Source: Spisula solida (Eukaryota; Mollusca; Bivalvia; Venerida; Mactridae). From it: a stretch of DNA of 64,000 bases. This document shows positions 45,701 to 57,700 of this stretch, piece by piece. Within the stretch, counting starts at the first letter, position 1. Every line of letters starts with the position of its first letter. The DNA lies in the NCBI GenBank assembly GCA_947247005.1, contig OX365953.1, positions 6,763,001 through 6,827,000 on the forward strand, given 5' to 3'. The position numbers were made by a program, and so were the translations under genes. A model generated the notes under the pieces. The model saw only the letters and a list, made by a program, of their open reading frames with translations. It did not search any database and had not been told where the DNA came from.

Positions 45701-48700
45701 GGTTATTTTAGTTTAAAACTTATTTTGACATAATTTAAACCACAGTTTGGTGTTCAGGGGCCAGTGTTTCGAATCCGCCTATACATGTATGTGGCAAACT
45801 ACTAAATATTTTTGTGGTTCAAGAATGATGTAAACAAATGATATTGATCAACATGTAATACTGTGTATTATTTGTGTAATTCAGGAAGATTTAGCGAGAC
45901 TTACAGAACTTGAGAATGGACTGGCGATATTCTGCATGGCAACCTACGGTGAAGGCGATCCCACTGATAATGCACAGGAGTTCTACGAGTGGTTACAGGC
46001 TGGTGATGTGGAAGTGACTGGCATCAAATTTGCTGTATGTACTTTTCATATACAGTGTCAGGGCTTTTTTTTCAAACCTAGTGATGGGGCCTTACCTTTA
46101 ATTATGGGAAAACAAGATTGGTATTTTTGTATCATGTGGAATAATTTTGTTGGGGTAAACTTGATTTTTGGGGAAAACTGCATGCTTTTTAAGATTTTTT
46201 CTTGGGGAAGGGGCCTTATAACGGATAGGGCCCCATTATATAACGAAAAAACCCTGAGTATACACAACCTCTCTAGAGCAACACCTTTTGGGAAACATGC
46301 AAAAAAGTTTGGTTGTGGTACAGAATCTGATGCTGTTGCAGAGAGTAAAATGTATAGTAAATTGTTCCCCTTTGAAAAAAGTAATTATGTTGCTTAAAAG
46401 AGGTTGTTGGGAAATAAGTGTGTTGCATTATACGCGATTCACATATCGCTGGCTTAGAATAAGAAGGTTGTAAGCACAAAATCAATATTTTGAGAAAACA
46501 AGAAAAAACTGTATAAAACTGTCAGAAGACAACTCTTTAATTATGGAAAAATGAGCTTTTGAAACTTAAGTTTGGTCAACCTGACCACTTCCGATTTTCA
46601 TGAAAATATGCTCATAAGAAGTGCCTTGTGATACAGATTTCAAATATGCAGGAGATTTATAAGGTTGTATGTAGTACTAACGACCTTCTAATTCTAAGCC
46701 AGCAAACTCTTCATTGCATGTACCAAATATTGGGGGGCGGGGGGGGGGGGGTCAAATTGATTTGGTGAATTTTAATTTTAAATTACTTTATGAGTGAATA
46801 TGTTTGTATTTGTTTTTAAGGTATTTGCACTTGGCAACAAGACGTACGAACATTACAATGCAATGGGAAAATATGTGGACAAACGGTTAGAGGAATTGGG
46901 TGGAGAACGTGTGTTTGATATCGGCAGTGGTGATGACGATGGAAAGTAGGTCAAACATTCGCCTCTAGTTCAGGGGTGTCAATTTTCCTGATTTATCGAG
47001 AATTCCGGATTTATCTATCCTGATGAGCTATGACTTCTGATGAAAATAAAAGTTACTTGCTGAAAATATCTCAAATTAATCTTCTCTAAGGATTTTATTG
47101 AACAAAAACTCTGAAAGCCTCTTGTTTGGCAAAAATGGTCAGCGACAAATAGTCAGTGACTTATGATTTTCAGGATTTTTAATTTGGCTTTTGATTACAC
47201 CCCTGTGGTTACATAGTGGTGATTAATGTTATCATTCTCAATAGCCTTGTGGTATCTGCTGTGAGTGTGAGAAGTACCCATGCTATCACAAAATGTTCGA
47301 AATTTTTGGTTTATGAATACACACTGTAAGGATTTATACATGGGTGAAAGTCTTCAGGTTTTTTAGAGTGCCAAAAAGCCTGCTTTTTTTACTTTTCCCT
47401 TTATAAATTGTCAATTATTGAGAATTTCAGGTTTTTCAGAATTTCAAACTTTCACATATGTTTATATATTTTCAGCATTGAAGAAGATTTTGTCACATGG
47501 AGAGAGAAGTTCTGGCCATCTGTATGTGAACATTTTGGTGTAGAACCAACCGGGGATCAAATCAAGTAAGAACCTGACATTATGTTAACTTATCTCTCAG
47601 CCTGCTTGATCAATGAGAGACATTAGTGGCATATAAATTATCTCCCTTGTAAGATAAAGCCCGAGGTAGACCAATTAGCACAGTGGTCCTAACTAGTTAA
47701 GATCCTCAGACTTTATCCTTGTTTCTCACAGAAATATCCCTGATTTTAGATATGAAATTTCTCACTTCTGTATTACCTATTATGTTAAGGCCGTGAAAAA
47801 TTATACACCATGGTGTGTAAACAACATGTAGCCAAACTTGTTATTTAATCTGATAATTAATGTTGCAAATATTTCAGCCTAATTACTACCATGCACAACA
47901 AACAAAACAGGGATAAAAGCAGAGTAATCCGCATGATAGGACCTATGAAATTTTAAAGAGTAGTAAGGGGAGATAACTAACTAATTCTCATCCGTGAGAT
48001 AACAATCAAGTTCCATCTCATCAGAAGCTCACTTACGAAAATTTCCAGAACTTGTTAAATATAAATTTATAACTTGTTAAATATAAGTTTATAACTTGTT
48101 AAATATAAATTTATATCAATTGACAACTTTTGATAGGTCCTCTATTATACATGTATTACACTTTGGTGATAACAAATGACCCCAAGATGTCATAACGAAA
48201 CAAAACAATCGTATTAAATTGTACATAATTATTTGTGTTTCAGATGACCCTAACATGTTTAAAAAAATACAGGATAAAATTTGCATAGTTTTGAATTTCC
48301 ATTATTTGTGCATCAAATATTTCTATTTATTTGTGAAATGTTGATATTGGTTTCAGTGTTCGTCAATACAGCCTGGAAGTACATGATAACCTTCCCCCAG
48401 AGAAAGTGTTCAAGGGAGAAATTGCAAGGCTGCGATCTTTTGAAAACCAAAGACCGTAAGTCACTAAGTGTATTGTATGGTACTATAAAATAATTATTTT
48501 TTGAGAGAGTTGAATTGGCGTTGTTGTAAACCTATCCACAAAAACTAATGCCTAGGCTTTGGCAAACTCCCAAATACATATTTTGTCATCCACGAACTTA
48601 CGACCCTACGAAAATGGATTTTTATCAAAATCCACGAAATTTGTATACCCACAAAAGTATGTGATTTTACAGTATATGATGTGATTAGTTAGGCTGCGTA

Positions 48701-51700
48701 TCACTTAAAATGATCGATACGATATTTGTATCGATACAAAATTAAGAAATAAAAATCTGTTCGCGTTTATTGTCGGTGAATAAAACACGGGCAGGAGTTC
48801 GGATGCGGAAAAATTAAATCACGAGTGCGTAGCACGAGTGATTTAATATTCCGCATCTGATTCTGAACGAGTGCCCGTGTTTTATTCACCGACAATATAC
48901 AAGAACAGAGTTTTTATTTCGATTCTAAATACTATAATATCCCGCACTATTTAACTGCGCGCATTCCATTTTCACCCATTTGACATTGAACATAATTCCA
49001 CGCTGAAATTGAGTGGCTTATTAGCTGGTACAATTACCTCCCTCGTTAATGAAAACGACCTTCGTAATTTTCTGAAGGAAATACCACATTTTAAACTTTG
49101 AAACAATTTTAATAACACGAGTATATGGTATCTATTTCATAAAATGAAAAATATAAATGAATTGATTATCAGAAGCTTTAATAAAACTTGGTTTCTAGAG
49201 TATATTGGAGTTTCTAAAAATAGATGCGTCATAGCTGTAACACTGGATTCTCGTGCAACTCGCCTTGTCATCGTGACTCGTAGATAATTTTACTATAAAG
49301 TTTACGTTCATTCATTCATAAATATTTCACGTGATACTGGGTGTAAATAGAAACAGCCAATTTGATAGGTATGTTTTATGGGGGTAATAATACATTGTTA
49401 GGTCCGCTCTATATTTAAACGATTAATCCGCAGATCGTGTTAGAATGATCGATATATCATTTGATATTTTAATTTGACAATAAACAATCTAAAAACTGTA
49501 TACAGGCACTTGCAGACTTAAAACATGTATTTAACTTGCGGAACACAATCACGTCAGACTTGAGACATGTGATTAACATTAAACAACGTCAGACTTGAGA
49601 CATGTGATAAACATTAAACAATGTCAGACTTGAGACATGTGATAAACATTAAACAAAGGCAGACTTGAGACATGTGATAAACATTAAACGGCAGACTTGA
49701 GACATGTGATAAACATTAAACAACGGCAGACTTGAGACATGTGATAAACGTTAAACAACCTATTTACACATGTTTAAATTGCATGAGTAGTTTGCAAAGC
49801 AGATTCTTGTTTGAAAATTTGATTCACTCGGACATTAGCTGCGTCGATGACCTGACCATCTTGAGACGAAACAAATAGACTACCGAAAACTAAACTGAAA
49901 ACGGGGATTTTGTTGTGTATTTTTGTTGATCGATGTTTTGACTGATACGAACATGCTCAATACGATGTATCGATCGAACGCAAAATACCGGTATTCGATT
50001 TATATTGGAAATCGGTACGCAGCCCTAGTGAATAGTAAGGCACCAAAGAAACAGACTACTGTAAAATTATTAATATTCAAGCTTGTTAGGTGGTCAAGTC
50101 TGTGGGCATTGGCCAATAACGCAGGGCAAGTATCAGCTGTCCACACACAACTGTATTAGTGGAGAAATGAGTCTAGTGGCGAATGGGTTTCAGAATTATA
50201 AAAGGTAGAAGCAAAATCAAACAAAATACTGTCTGAAACCCTAAATGGTTACCTGATGAAAAAATATTGATCTTTACATTTGCACTTATTTGTTATTGCA
50301 GACCTTACGATGCCAAGAATCCCTATTTGGCCCCTGTGAAAATTAATAGGGAGCTGCATAAAAGTGGAGACCGATCATGTATGCATATTGAATTTGACAT
50401 CTCTGGATCCAAAATCAGGTAAGTTTATATTACAGGCTTACAGTTGTAGTGTCAAAGGTTAAAAATAGTAAAAAATCGGATAGGGAAGGCAGCACAGTCT
50501 ACTGAAACCGACAACAATTACACAACACAATTTTCAACAAACTACTGAATGAGAAAATAAACTTAACTGCTGAAAGTCAAAATTTCAGCTTTCAAAAAGT
50601 CGCAAGTGCAAGTGCAAGTGCAAGTCCCAGCTGTCAGAACCCTGAAAGACCTAGTTTCAGATATAATAAAGCTGAATGACCTAGTTTCAGCTATAAAAAG
50701 TTGAATGCCCTAGTTTCAGCAATGAAAAGATCTGAATAACCTAGTTTTAGCTATAAAATAGCTGATTATGCCCCCCAGCTTTGATGAGGGGGTATATTGC
50801 TTTGAACATGTCTGTCTGTCGTATAAAATGGTTTCTGTTCAATAACTCAAGAACGCTTTGACCTAGGATCTTCACTTTACTTTACATGTAGGCTGGTCAT
50901 CAATAGTAGATGACCCCTATTGATTTTGGGGTCAGTAGGTCAAAGATCAAGGTCATTGTGACCTTTACCATTTCTGACTATTTAATTGGTTTCCGTTCAA
51001 TAAGGCAAAAACCCTTTGTCCTAGGATCTTCAAAAGGTCATGGTCACTGCGAAGAACTTCACCATTTATGACTATTGGGCTGCAATGGGGGCATACATGT
51101 TTTACAAACATCTCTTGTTTTCCTAGTTTCAGCCATAAAAAACTGATTGCCCAAGTTTGACATTGAATGAGTGGAACCTCTAGATGTCCATCAAAATATG
51201 AAATATTTAACCAAATGTCTGAATAATAAAGTCCAATTAAAACATGCTTAAATCCTATTTTTCGTTACAAATGCATGAAAAGAATTTCTATGTTAGGTCT
51301 CTATGTTATCTAGAAGACATTCTCCACAAGTCTCCAATATTAAAGCTTTTTTATATCCCGGCATCTACTGATGCAGGACAGTAGATGCAGGAGCCATATA
51401 GCAGGGATGTCAATATTCCTGATAAATCTGGAATTCCAGATTTATCTATCCTGAATGAGCTATGATTTCTGACCAAAGTAAAAAAATTTTGATGAAAATA
51501 TCTCACGAAATGGCAAAGTTATGGTCAATTTAATCTGCTCTGAAGGATTTTATTCAATAACAACTGAGTTGAATATTGAAACTATGTGGTTGAAAAGGTT
51601 GTTAGGCAAAAATGGTCGGCAGTATATGATTTCAGGATTGAATTTGGCTCTGTTGACACCCCTGCATATAGTGATTGTCCTGAAAAATTCACAATTTGCT

Positions 51701-54700
51701 CTATTTTTTTACCTGCAGAAATTTCCACCTGTATTGTATTTTTATTATTGTAGATACGAGGCTGGAGACCATGTTGTTGTATATCCTATGAATGATAGTG
51801 AGATCGTTGATGCTATCGGCAAACGAATGAACGTTGATCTGGATACAATAATCACTTTAACAAATGTTGATGGTAAGATAAAAGCTGTAGTCCTAAACTT
51901 CCGGAATAATCCAGAAATCCGGATTTGCTGCATTAGGAAGAATTTTTTTTTCTGAATAAAATAAAAGCTATTTGATGAAAAAATTTAAAGAATTGACAAA
52001 GTTATGGTCATTTGAAGTTCGATAATCAGAATGGCACCAAAAACAGACTTGCAACTCATTTTCAGGATAAGGCATGATGCCTCAGTAGAATCCCTGTACA
52101 AGGGATGTTTCGAAAGTTTCGGGACAAGTGTCGTAATATTTTCATTTCTTGATATATATTTCCATGAATATTTCTACGAATCTTTCTACAATTGTAGCTA
52201 CATGCTTTATCTTTTCAATAAATTTATTGATACTTATATTATTCCACATAGACAATTGATTCTGTTGCTATAGTAACCTCTTTTCTGCTTGAGCGAGGCA
52301 ACTAAATTTCAGAATGTCTCTGTCTCAAAATGTTCCATACAGCACTGCACACACTTCTTCAGTTCTTGTGTTTGTGAACTAAGTTGTGAAGCAGGTTTTT
52401 ATGCCCCCGTATCGATAGATCGGGAGGCATATAGTGATGCACCTGTCCGTCCGTTCGTTCGTCCGTCCGTCCTGGTTAACCCAAATTGACCGTTTCTTCT
52501 AGCTTTAATATGGCTTGCTACAAAGCTTATATACTTGCATGGATGTTGTATATGAACACTCTCCACACACCTGTATCACCTAACCCCATTTTGACCTTCA
52601 CCTTGACCTAATTTTGGACGTATTTATAGACAAGGCTTCCACAGGGGGCATTAGCGTTTATTGAACACAGTCTTGTTTATTGTGTTTTGCGAGGCTTCTC
52701 CTGATACACTCTTGGACAACCACTGGCAGATCTACGACGTCATCAAACATGATTTTCTTAATTTGTTATTTTTTTTTGAAGTAAGGGAAAACATCTGACT
52801 GTAGCCTGATATATTTTTCAGAGGAAGCTAGTAAAAAGCACCCATTCCCTAACCCGTGCTCGTACAGAACAGCTTTATCACATTACCTTGATATCACACA
52901 TGTTCCTCGTACGCACGTGTTACGTGAGTTAGCAGAATACGCTACAGAAGAAAAAGACAAAGAATTTCTTATGAAGCTGACATCACCTACTCCTGAAGGA
53001 AAGGTATGCATAAATATCATACAGGGTGTTAAAAAAGTTTGTTCTCAAAATTCAAATTCATATAAAGTTTTATTTGAGCTATGAACACAGTTGAAAATTT
53101 AGATTACAAGGTTCATACAGGCCTTGAAAAGTCCTTGAATTTGGTTCCAACCTTGAAAAGTACTTGAATTTAGTGCTACCTTGAAAAAATGTCAAAATGG
53201 TGTTTGAATTTAACTGAACATTCTTGAAATCATGCAAATAGCCTTGATATAAACAAGCTTTAATGGATATCAAGGCTATTTGCATGATTTCAAGAATGTT
53301 CAGTTAAATTCAAACACACTTGATGTTGTCAAGATGGCACATTTAATAGCTGTGTAAAAGAGAACTAGAAAAACGCTCTTTTTCTCAAAAGTTAAAGTAC
53401 ATAAATGTATGAGTGCGAATGTCATTGTTATTTGATGAATTGAGCGTTTTAGGGTATGACTAGAAATATGACTATAAAGTTGCAGTGAATTGTTGCATTT
53501 TGTACAATTTTACCATAGTGAATGTTTGGAAAAACACCTTGAAAAGGTCAGGAAAATTCAAGGAATTATGAAATTAGTCAAAAAAATTTTCGTACAATTA
53601 AACCTCAGTTGATGTGTGTGAAAATGCCTTGAAAATAACTGTTCTACCTTGAAAAGTCCTTGAGTAATGGTGTGAGAAATTTGTATGAACCATGTGTATA
53701 ATTTGTATGATATATCATAATTATTGTTACAGAGTTTGTATGGTGATTGGGTATTGAAGTCACATCGTACCATCTTACACATACTAGAAGATCTGCCATC
53801 ATTGATGCCCACCATGGATCATCTTTGTGAGCTGTTACCACGGTTACAAGCTCGATACTATTCTATCTCATCGTCACCAAAGGTATGTACTGATGGGACA
53901 TTGGTTGCAAATCATTATCGATCATCAGCTAGAATCGACTGGCACTTCCGATCCGATTTTTCCGATTAATAATCGGCAGGACAATGACTGAATACGCAGT
54001 GTGCTGATGCCTGTATTCCTACTTCCCAAGTCCCGAAAAAGGGTGACAAAGGGAAAATCAATGATTTTCAGTAGACGTTTTACTATCTGAGTTTGAAGAA
54101 ATTGTTTGAATTGGTTTTAATAGGAATTCAATTGATTGAAATTTCCATGCTTTGAATTTTCCTAGCAAATATTAGATTAAAGAAGTATTGTTTAAAATTT
54201 CGTTATATTTATCCGATGATCGATTATGGACGAATAACCATGATCATCGCAATCGGCCAACTTCTGCACACCACTAATCGGTGTTATCCGATAATCGGTA
54301 CATCACTAGTATGTACCGTTATTGCGGTTAATATAAATTGCTTTATATTTGAGTACTGATACCTGCAAAACTACCTCTGGGTTTCCAACCAGTTTATTTC
54401 TATTTGGATGGGAAACACAAAAGCATTTCAGAAACTTTCTCGGAATCATTTGCAAACCAGAAGTTAAAATAGTTTGCCTGTGAAATTTCACAGCTACACC
54501 ATGGCAACAAAGCCAAACTAAAAAACTTGACGGCAAATCGATCCCACATTGCAATATAAGTCCCATTCGGACTGATACAGGCAAACAAAAATGTTTGCCT
54601 GTCTCGGGTATAAATACCGGACAGACCAAGCATGGTCAGTCTTTGTTACTGACGAGTGCGACATAGCACAAAACTAGTTTAACGACTAAGCGCTGCGCCA

Positions 54701-57700
54701 AGACATTGTGTAGCCAATACCTTTACTTCTCTGCATTTCAGAAATTACCTATAGCCCCAGCCGAGATTCAAACCTCGGACCTCTCAGTCAGTAGTCACAG
54801 GGACCTGTTGTTTCATAGACAGGAGTGCTATATGTGATATATGAATGAATCAGATGAATTACTTAATCCGGAATGCAAAAATGTTTAATACTAGTAACTA
54901 ATACATACAATGGATTAATCATCTTGTAATGCTTTTAACTTGGTCATTATTTAGTCCCCTACCGGTTTTTGACCACAGGGGACTATAGGTTTGCCCTCAG
55001 TCCGTCAGTCAGTCTGACCGTCAAAAAACAACTCAAACAGTTTTCAAGCTAGGGTTATGAAACTAAAAAAACTTGGTATGTGGATAGGGGGCAATAAGGG
55101 GATTATGCACGTCTAAAAATATTTTGATTCTGACAAGATTTGTGGTTGCTATGGTGACAGAAAGAGTGAAAATATGCCCAAATCTGGATCCTGTCATAAC
55201 TCAAACAGTTTGCTAGCTAGGTTTATGAAACTTTATATGTGGATATGGGACAATAAGGGGAATATGCACGTCTAAAAATATTTTGATTCTAACAAAAATT
55301 GTGGTTGCTATGGCAACAGAAACATTGAAAATGGCTTCAAACTGGTAGGGGACTTCTGTATTGCTTGCAATTTTTAATTATTTGTTTATTACAGGAAAAC
55401 CCTACCAGTATACACATCACAGCAGTTGTCGTTAATTATGATACTAAAGCGGGTCGGACTATGAAGGGTGTGGCTACAAATTGGCTATCATTAATGAAAC
55501 CTGAATCGGGTAAAAAATACACAGTCCCCGTTTACGTGAGGTAAGTTGATTCAGTTGATTTGAAGTCTTTACGTGAGAGGATCAATTTTGTTCCTTCTGT
55601 GAAATTGTTTCATGTTTGAAACACAAATATGGTCTAAGAATAAAGTCCAGTTTAGGGACAATAATGTCATATAAATCAAAATAACACTGTTCAATATTTC
55701 ACTCTGTCACAGAGTAACACATTGAACAAAACTACAGTGTTTTGCAAATATTTATTGTAACCTGTCAATGAAAAAACGTTTACTCCAGAATTTTCTGCTT
55801 CAAAATTAGGAAAGTGGTCATATTTTATCAATTGGAAATGCTGGATCGTTCATTGGCTCCTCATAATGCTCTACTCCATAGATAAGTCCATATACAGTCA
55901 GATCTCGATATAACGACACCGGATATACTGACAAATTCATTATACTGACATCAAATGTGGGGACAAAAGTATTAAAGTGCTCTTTGTATCAATTCAGTAT
56001 ACCGACATATTCGTTATAACGACATTTTTCTTGGAAACTAACAGCGTTGTTGTATCGAGATCTGACTGTACACCCAGGTACTGTTTTGTCAAGGCACTTA
56101 AGGATAATCTTAAAGTCGTGCTGGACAAGACTCCAGGGGTGCAATAAACAGATAAACATGTCAAATTGTTAACACCTCGCTAATTGTTTACAATCTACAA
56201 ATTGACCGGAAGAGACCGTTTTATGACAATTTTACGACACAAGCATGCAGTGAAATTGATCTTTTACGACATTAGGTCAAAATTTGTTAAGAAATTAGCC
56301 TTCGCCATGAAATTCGCCAAATTGATTTTTTTATCGCCAAATTCTTGATTTTGGCGCAAATGGCTCCATTTGCGACCCACAGCGAAGGCCCTGAAAATCC
56401 TATGTAATTCATTAACAGTTGCAAATTGTGGTAAGGGGTCTGTGATATTAATGATGTTTCATTAAAATTTAATGCATTCCTTTAAAAAGATAATATTAAG
56501 TCAGACAGGGAAGGCAGCACTCAGCTTAACCAGCCGAGCACAGAAAACATAAAAAACATACAAGGCACAATGCCCAACTAAACACGTAATGATCCTCCCA
56601 TGTCCAAGCTGTTCAAATTCTAAATGAACCAGCTTCAATGGAATTACGGCCCCTGATTGACTTAGCAAGTTATTATGGACAAGGCTTCCACTGGGACATA
56701 AGCGATTACTAAATGCAGTCTTTAACATACATGTTGTTGTTGTTGAATTGTTTCTATTTCATTATAGAAAGTCACAGTTTAGACTACCATTCAAGTCAAG
56801 CATTCCTGTGATGATGATTGGTCCTGGTACGGGTTTGGCACCGTTCAGAGGATTCTTACAAGAACGACACTTCATGAAGACAGAAGGTATTTACTGATAG
56901 AAACAATGTGTCTTTCAATATATCGCTATAATATTTATGTAAAAAAGATAAAATTTAAAAATTGGACAGTCGGACAGGGAAGGCAGCACTCAACTTAAAC
57001 AGCCGAGCACAGAAACATAAAAACAACACAAACACAATGTTACATGGCACAATGCCTAACACCCAAATTTGTGAACAAGAAAATGAACTAAACTTGTCTG
57101 ATGAAAATCAAAGTTTCAGCTGTCCAAAGTCCAAGTCCCAGCTATTAAAAAGCTGAATGACCTTGTTTCAGCTGTAAAAAAAGGCTGATTGACCTTGTTT
57201 CAGCTGTAAAAAAAAAGGCTGATTGACCTTGTTTCAGCTGTAAAAAAAGGCTGATTGACCTTGTTTCAGCTGTAAAAAAAGGCTGAAATACCTAGTTTTA
57301 GCTTTCAAAAGTCCTAAAATGTTTTTAAGAATAACAGCAAATAGTTCATCCCTGCAGATGCACGAATAAGTTTTGATTCTCAAATGAAATATAATCTGAT
57401 TTTGCTCATTCTGAGACCTAGATAATGTCTACATCTGTGCAAAGGATGCAACCATACTTTTGTCACAATTGGATCTGGGTTTGATAAACATGCCTGCAAT
57501 ACATGGGGTTTTACGGTACGGTACTTATTGTAAAATCTCTTCAAAAAATACCAGACTTACCCTTATGGGAGACAGACATTTTTGTATCAAAAACCCTCCT
57601 AGCTTTTACTTCATACTTTCAGGTAAACCTGTCGGTGATACGGTGTTATATTTTGGTTGTCGGAAGAAAGCTGAAGACTTTATATACGAGGATGAACTGA

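Larger units (their letters stand above)
44622..47565 (+). other. POR: POR exons 3-6: flavodoxin-like FMN domain
   Basis: Residues 72-235. Exon 3 carries [18 protein letters not shown], with the FMN phosphate loop. Exon 4 carries [15 protein letters not shown], where Y135 corresponds to the flavin-stacking Tyr of human POR. Exon 5 carries [16 protein letters not shown], where Y173 is the second stacking Tyr, and ends in GDDDGN. Exon 6 carries [20 protein letters not shown]. Human POR has VFGLGN where this protein has VFALGN, a small substitution next to the FMN loop. Exons 3 and 4 are whole-codon exons. Confidence 0.93.
48357..55540 (+). other. POR: POR exons 7-12: connecting and FAD-binding domain
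   Basis: Residues 236-506. Exon 8 has [19 protein letters not shown], and exon 9 opens with [16 protein letters not shown], the start of the ferredoxin-reductase-like barrel. Exon 10 has [20 protein letters not shown]. Exon 11 ends with [20 protein letters not shown], which contains the FAD-binding Arg-Tyr-x-Ser motif (R449, Y450, S452). Exon 12 has GVATNW, the flavin pyrophosphate loop. All segments align with vertebrate POR without gaps large enough to suggest a missed exon. Confidence 0.93.

Noticed and set aside
45936..46397. 153-codon frame starting inside POR exon 4
   Set aside because: Only the first ~33 codons are POR. The remainder is intron read-through into a CAGGGC MITE past a clear GTATGT donor.
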